Assembly (NCBI GenBank): GCA_012960755.1
Contig: DUAT01000171.1
Coordinates: forward strand, 62,001 to 126,000
Source of the DNA: Gammaproteobacteria bacterium
Lineage (GTDB): Bacteria; Pseudomonadota; Gammaproteobacteria; Pseudomonadales; Azotimanducaceae_A
Direction: 5' to 3'
DNA length: 64,000 bases
Position 1 is the stretch's first letter; the number at the start of each line of letters is the position of its first letter. Shown here piece by piece: positions 61,573-64,000 of this stretch. The translations under genes were made by a program, and so were the position numbers. Under the pieces are notes generated by a model, which was not told the DNA's origin, did no database searches, and saw nothing but the letters and a program-made list of their open reading frames with translations.

Positions 61573-62481
61573 TTAACCCAGCATCGATCGAACCTGGGCC
61601 AATCTGTTAATCGAGGATATGGCTTTATCCGGATCTGTTTGTAAGTTTCTGACGATAATATCGGTGTAACCCAGATTCCCCAATTGCCGAAACTGGTCGG
61701 CGACTTCAGAGACATCACCAATGACCAGGGCCCCGGTGTTAAAACCACGATAGCCTTCCTCAGCCACTTGTTGCCTGACAAGGGTCGCTTCATCCTGGCT
61801 CGCGGCAACGTAAATATCCTTGCGTATGGCGATGGTGTTGGGAACAGGCCTGGCATGTTTTTGTAAGGCCCGCTGGTAAATCTCCATGGAGGTTTCTGCT
61901 TGTTCAAGGGTTTGGCTGGGGTCCCCGAGCCAGGCATCGCCTAATTTCGCAGCTCGCTCGATGGCCACTTCGGCAGACGCACCAATCCAGATTTTGATTG
62001 GCACCGGAGGCAATGGAGATATTCTGGCGTTGCTAAACTTCCAGCGACCATCGAGAGTGACTGACTCACCACGCCACAAGTCACGCAGGGTATTTATGGA
62101 TTGTTCGAATGCAGAAGGTCGATTCTTTATGTTCATGCCCATTGCCTTGAACTGCTGCCTGCCACTACCCAAGCCGCATTGAAGGATAAATGGCCCTTTT
62201 GAAATGCACGCCAGAGTGGCAGTTTGCTCTGCGACCAAAACGGGGTTCCATAGTGGAAGGAGGAAGAGGGCACCTGCCGGTTTTTCTCCCCATTCCGCCA
62301 GAAGGCGCCCCAACACGGGTGTGTTTTGGTAATAGGGCGAGGGTACAACATGATGATCACCAACAAAAAGAGAATCAAGTCCTGCCTCACATGCAGCGCT
62401 GGCACGGGCAATCATTTGTTGGGCACCACTTCTGACATCTGTTGTTTGATAAGCGCTGGTAATCGAAATTCCTATTTTCAC
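61573..62481 (-). CDS. LLM-class flavin-dependent oxidoreductase
   Basis: A 302-residue luciferase-like barrel enzyme using F420 or FMN. It starts MKIGISITSAYQTTDVRSGAQQMIARASAACEAGLDSLFVGDHH and has PFILQCGLGSGRQQFKAMG, PIKIWIGASAEVAIERAAKLGDAWLG motifs, typical of the LLM family. The GTG 62481 start has GGAG ten bases before. The role may be monooxygenation in degradation of a sulfur, phosphonate or aromatic compound; this is a family-level guess. An EamA transporter follows. Confidence 0.9.
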   Translation of the reverse strand: MKIGISITSAYQTTDVRSGAQQMIARASAACEAGLDSLFVGDHHVVPSPYYQNTPVLGRLLAEWGEKPAGALFLLPLWNPVLVAEQTATLACISKGPFILQCGLGSGRQQFKAMGMNIKNRPSAFEQSINTLRDLWRGESVTLDGRWKFSNARISPLPPVPIKIWIGASAEVAIERAAKLGDAWLGDPSQTLEQAETSMEIYQRALQKHARPVPNTIAIRKDIYVAASQDEATLVRQQVAEEGYRGFNTGALVIGDVSEVADQFRQLGNLGYTDIIVRNLQTDPDKAISSINRLAQVRSMLG

Positions 62482-62641
62482 ACTGGGTCTCCGAGGGGAA
62501 AGGGAGGTGGCCTAACGATTTATTTTTTGGCGCTGTAATATTTTAACACAAAAATCCGTTTGGAAAGCATCGAAAAATATGCGTTAATGGCAAACCTTTT
62601 TGATTTTACAATTCTAAAAATTCTTTATTATTCAGTATCTT

Positions 62642-64000
62642 ATGATTGGTGTAGGAATAGACTTTGGTACCTCGAACTCAGCCGCTGCCTGGTTCGATGG
62701 GGAGCGAGTGCGGCTCGTAAAACTTGAAACATCCGAAAACATAATGCCCACCGCAACTCACCTTGATCGCGAACTGGCGTCGACCACTGGTGAAGCCGCA
62801 GTGCGACAATATATTGAAGAAAACCGGGACCGCATTGTCGAACTCACGCCGGAGGTTATAGCGAAAACCTCTATGCTGGTAGAGGGTCGCGATGTCAATG
62901 ACCCAAATTCAGAACACGAAGTGGCGTTGATGAACACCTATGGAGAATCAATCATTGATCGTGGATTACCAGGGAGGCTGTTTCGTGGCATAAAGAGATT
63001 GTTAGGTAATCAATCCTTGAAACGCCTGATGGTATTTAGTCATCCTTTTCGGCTTGTGGCTTTAGTCACGCCAATCCTGATTCACATTCGGGAGGCACTA
63101 GCCAGGTGCTTGCCGGAGGCTGACTACGACATCCACTTTGGACATCCTGTCAATTTCGAGGGCCAGAACGAATTTCGAAATGATCTGGGGTTGTCTCGCC
63201 TGGAGGAAGCCTGTGACTATGCGGGATTTAGAACTGTTTCGTTTTACCCGGAACCGATCGCAGCCACATTGAGCTATTTGCATGAAGAATCAAGAGGCGA
63301 ATCAGGCAGGGCACTGACCCTGGATTTTGGCGGAGGTACACTGGATCTCAGCGTTGTTGAGTTCACCGGTGTGGAATTCAATGTGCTCGCTACTGCCGGA
63401 ATGTCGCTGGGTGGTGATCATATTGATCAACTGATATTTAAGGAATTGTTGTTCCCGTTGCTAGGCAAGGGTGAGATATGGTCCAGGGTCTCCGACGGTC
63501 GCGTGATTGAAAACGAATTCCCCTTCGATGAATTTGAGGACAAACTGCTCAACTGGGCTGTGACCTATACATTGAACCAGAATCACTATCGCTCGAAGGT
63601 TGCAGATTGTATTCGCCAGGGGGGTAGACTGGCAGAAAAATTTTCCCGGCTTGATGACCTGATCAGTCACAACTACAGCTACCTCGCTTTTCAGTCGATC
63701 AAGGATGCGAAAGTTGCCCTGTCTGAATCGGAAGAGACGATCCTGGATATCCCAGAGCTGGATGTTTCCGTGGTTTTCACGCGAAGTGAATTTGAAAGGA
63801 TGATGACGCCCATGCTGGCTGATATCGATCAGATAGTTGACCAAGTGATAGAGCACGCCAACATTTCACCCGACGATATTGATGTCGTGATCCGAACAGG
63901 TGGTTCTTCTCAAATTGCAGCGGTAAGAAGTCTAATGGAGCGAAAGTTTCCTGGAAAGGTGACAGAGCATGACCCTTTTACCAGCGTCGCAGAAGGTTTG
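62642..64000 (+). CDS. Hsp70-family protein (YegD-like), N-terminal part
   Basis: The gene starts at ATG 62642 and is cut by the window end after 453 codons with no stop. The ATPase fold is clear: phosphate-1 loop VGIDFGTSNSAAAWFDG, then FGHPVNFEG, the middle LTLDFGGGTLDLSVV loop (phosphate-2), and VVIRTGGSSQIAAVRS (adenosine loop). It lacks the DnaK pattern and matches YegD-like Hsp70 proteins, which are ATP-binding chaperone-like proteins with unclear clients. The region before it (62482-62641) is AT-rich and may hold a promoter. Confidence 0.88.
   Translation, partial: MIGVGIDFGTSNSAAAWFDGERVRLVKLETSENIMPTATHLDRELASTTGEAAVRQYIEENRDRIVELTPEVIAKTSMLVEGRDVNDPNSEHEVALMNTYGESIIDRGLPGRLFRGIKRLLGNQSLKRLMVFSHPFRLVALVTPILIHIREALARCLPEADYDIHFGHPVNFEGQNEFRNDLGLSRLEEACDYAGFRTVSFYPEPIAATLSYLHEESRGESGRALTLDFGGGTLDLSVVEFTGVEFNVLATAGMSLGGDHIDQLIFKELLFPLLGKGEIWSRVSDGRVIENEFPFDEFEDKLLNWAVTYTLNQNHYRSKVADCIRQGGRLAEKFSRLDDLISHNYSYLAFQSIKDAKVALSESEETILDIPELDVSVVFTRSEFERMMTPMLADIDQIVDQVIEHANISPDDIDVVIRTGGSSQIAAVRSLMERKFPGKVTEHDPFTSVAEGL

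Noticed and set aside
1..64000. CRISPR arrays, rRNA genes, transposases or prophage
   Set aside because: None of the expected repeats, conserved rRNA stretches or mobile-enzyme motifs was seen in the window.

Overview
This 64 kb window reads as the chromosome of a marine-type, heterotrophic gammaproteobacterium (inference). The gene families (CusCBA-type metal RND efflux, PEP carboxylase, formate-dependent PurT, tRNA-Ala(GGC) with encoded CCA, AttH/FtsX-type ABC export) and about 50% GC fit that group, and nothing in it is phage or plasmid. No rRNA, CRISPR array, transposase or integrase is visible. Much of the window is scattered catabolic genes: acyl-CoA ligases, MaoC hydratase, CoA-ester lyase, FAH-fold hydrolase, amidohydrolases, a Baeyer-Villiger monooxygenase, GMC and flavin oxidoreductases. 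These suggest breakdown of varied organic acids, ketones or ring compounds.

Layout. 1-499: start of an RND exporter, minus strand. 768-2395: two-gene operon whose first gene is a UGSC-family selenoprotein with an in-frame UGA and a good bacterial SECIS-like hairpin; this is the most notable item. 2531-5932: acyl-CoA ligase, GFA-type zinc protein, zinc-ribbon protein, HSL-type esterase. 6019-8840: tRNA-Ala with its promoter, followed by a graveyard: an OprB porin tail, an IorA-like gene with one frameshift, and an IorB-like gene with frameshifts and a large deletion. 9189-11736: Coq4-like protein, M14 peptidase lipoprotein and L,D-transpeptidase. 11990-18931: MetE-like zinc methyltransferase, alpha/beta hydrolase, azoreductase, FAH-fold hydrolase, MaoC, CitE-like lyase and a second acyl-CoA ligase. 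19210-25386: small Cys-rich exported protein and CusCBA-type efflux. 25490-32488: two amidohydrolases, a BVMO, then a heme-c/beta-propeller protein with a lipoprotein and a cytochrome c.

32519-36971: AttH-like lipoprotein, FtsX-type permease and ATPase (probable lipid/lipoprotein export module). 37226-38448: a paralogous pair of membrane proteins with a 29-residue membrane peptide. 38709-46639: SDR with an altered active site, beta-propeller amidohydrolase, cupin, CDF transporter without its cytoplasmic domain, two-subunit GMC dehydrogenase, histidine phosphatase. 46836-51717: DUF3943 outer-membrane protein with a start-codon problem, periplasmic binding protein, Spinster-type MFS, small SutA-like protein. 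51722-52118: four 16-bp repeats and an acyl-CoA ligase reduced to its two ends. 52298-64000: purT, ppc, zinc-ribbon protein, pyroglutamyl peptidase, Zn alcohol dehydrogenase, an acyltransferase/flavoprotein pair, EamA transporter, LLM flavin oxidoreductase, and the start of an Hsp70-family protein.

The selenoprotein implies that SelA/B/C/D lie elsewhere in the genome. The decayed genes at 6.2-8.8 kb and 51.8-52.1 kb show recent loss of catabolic functions.
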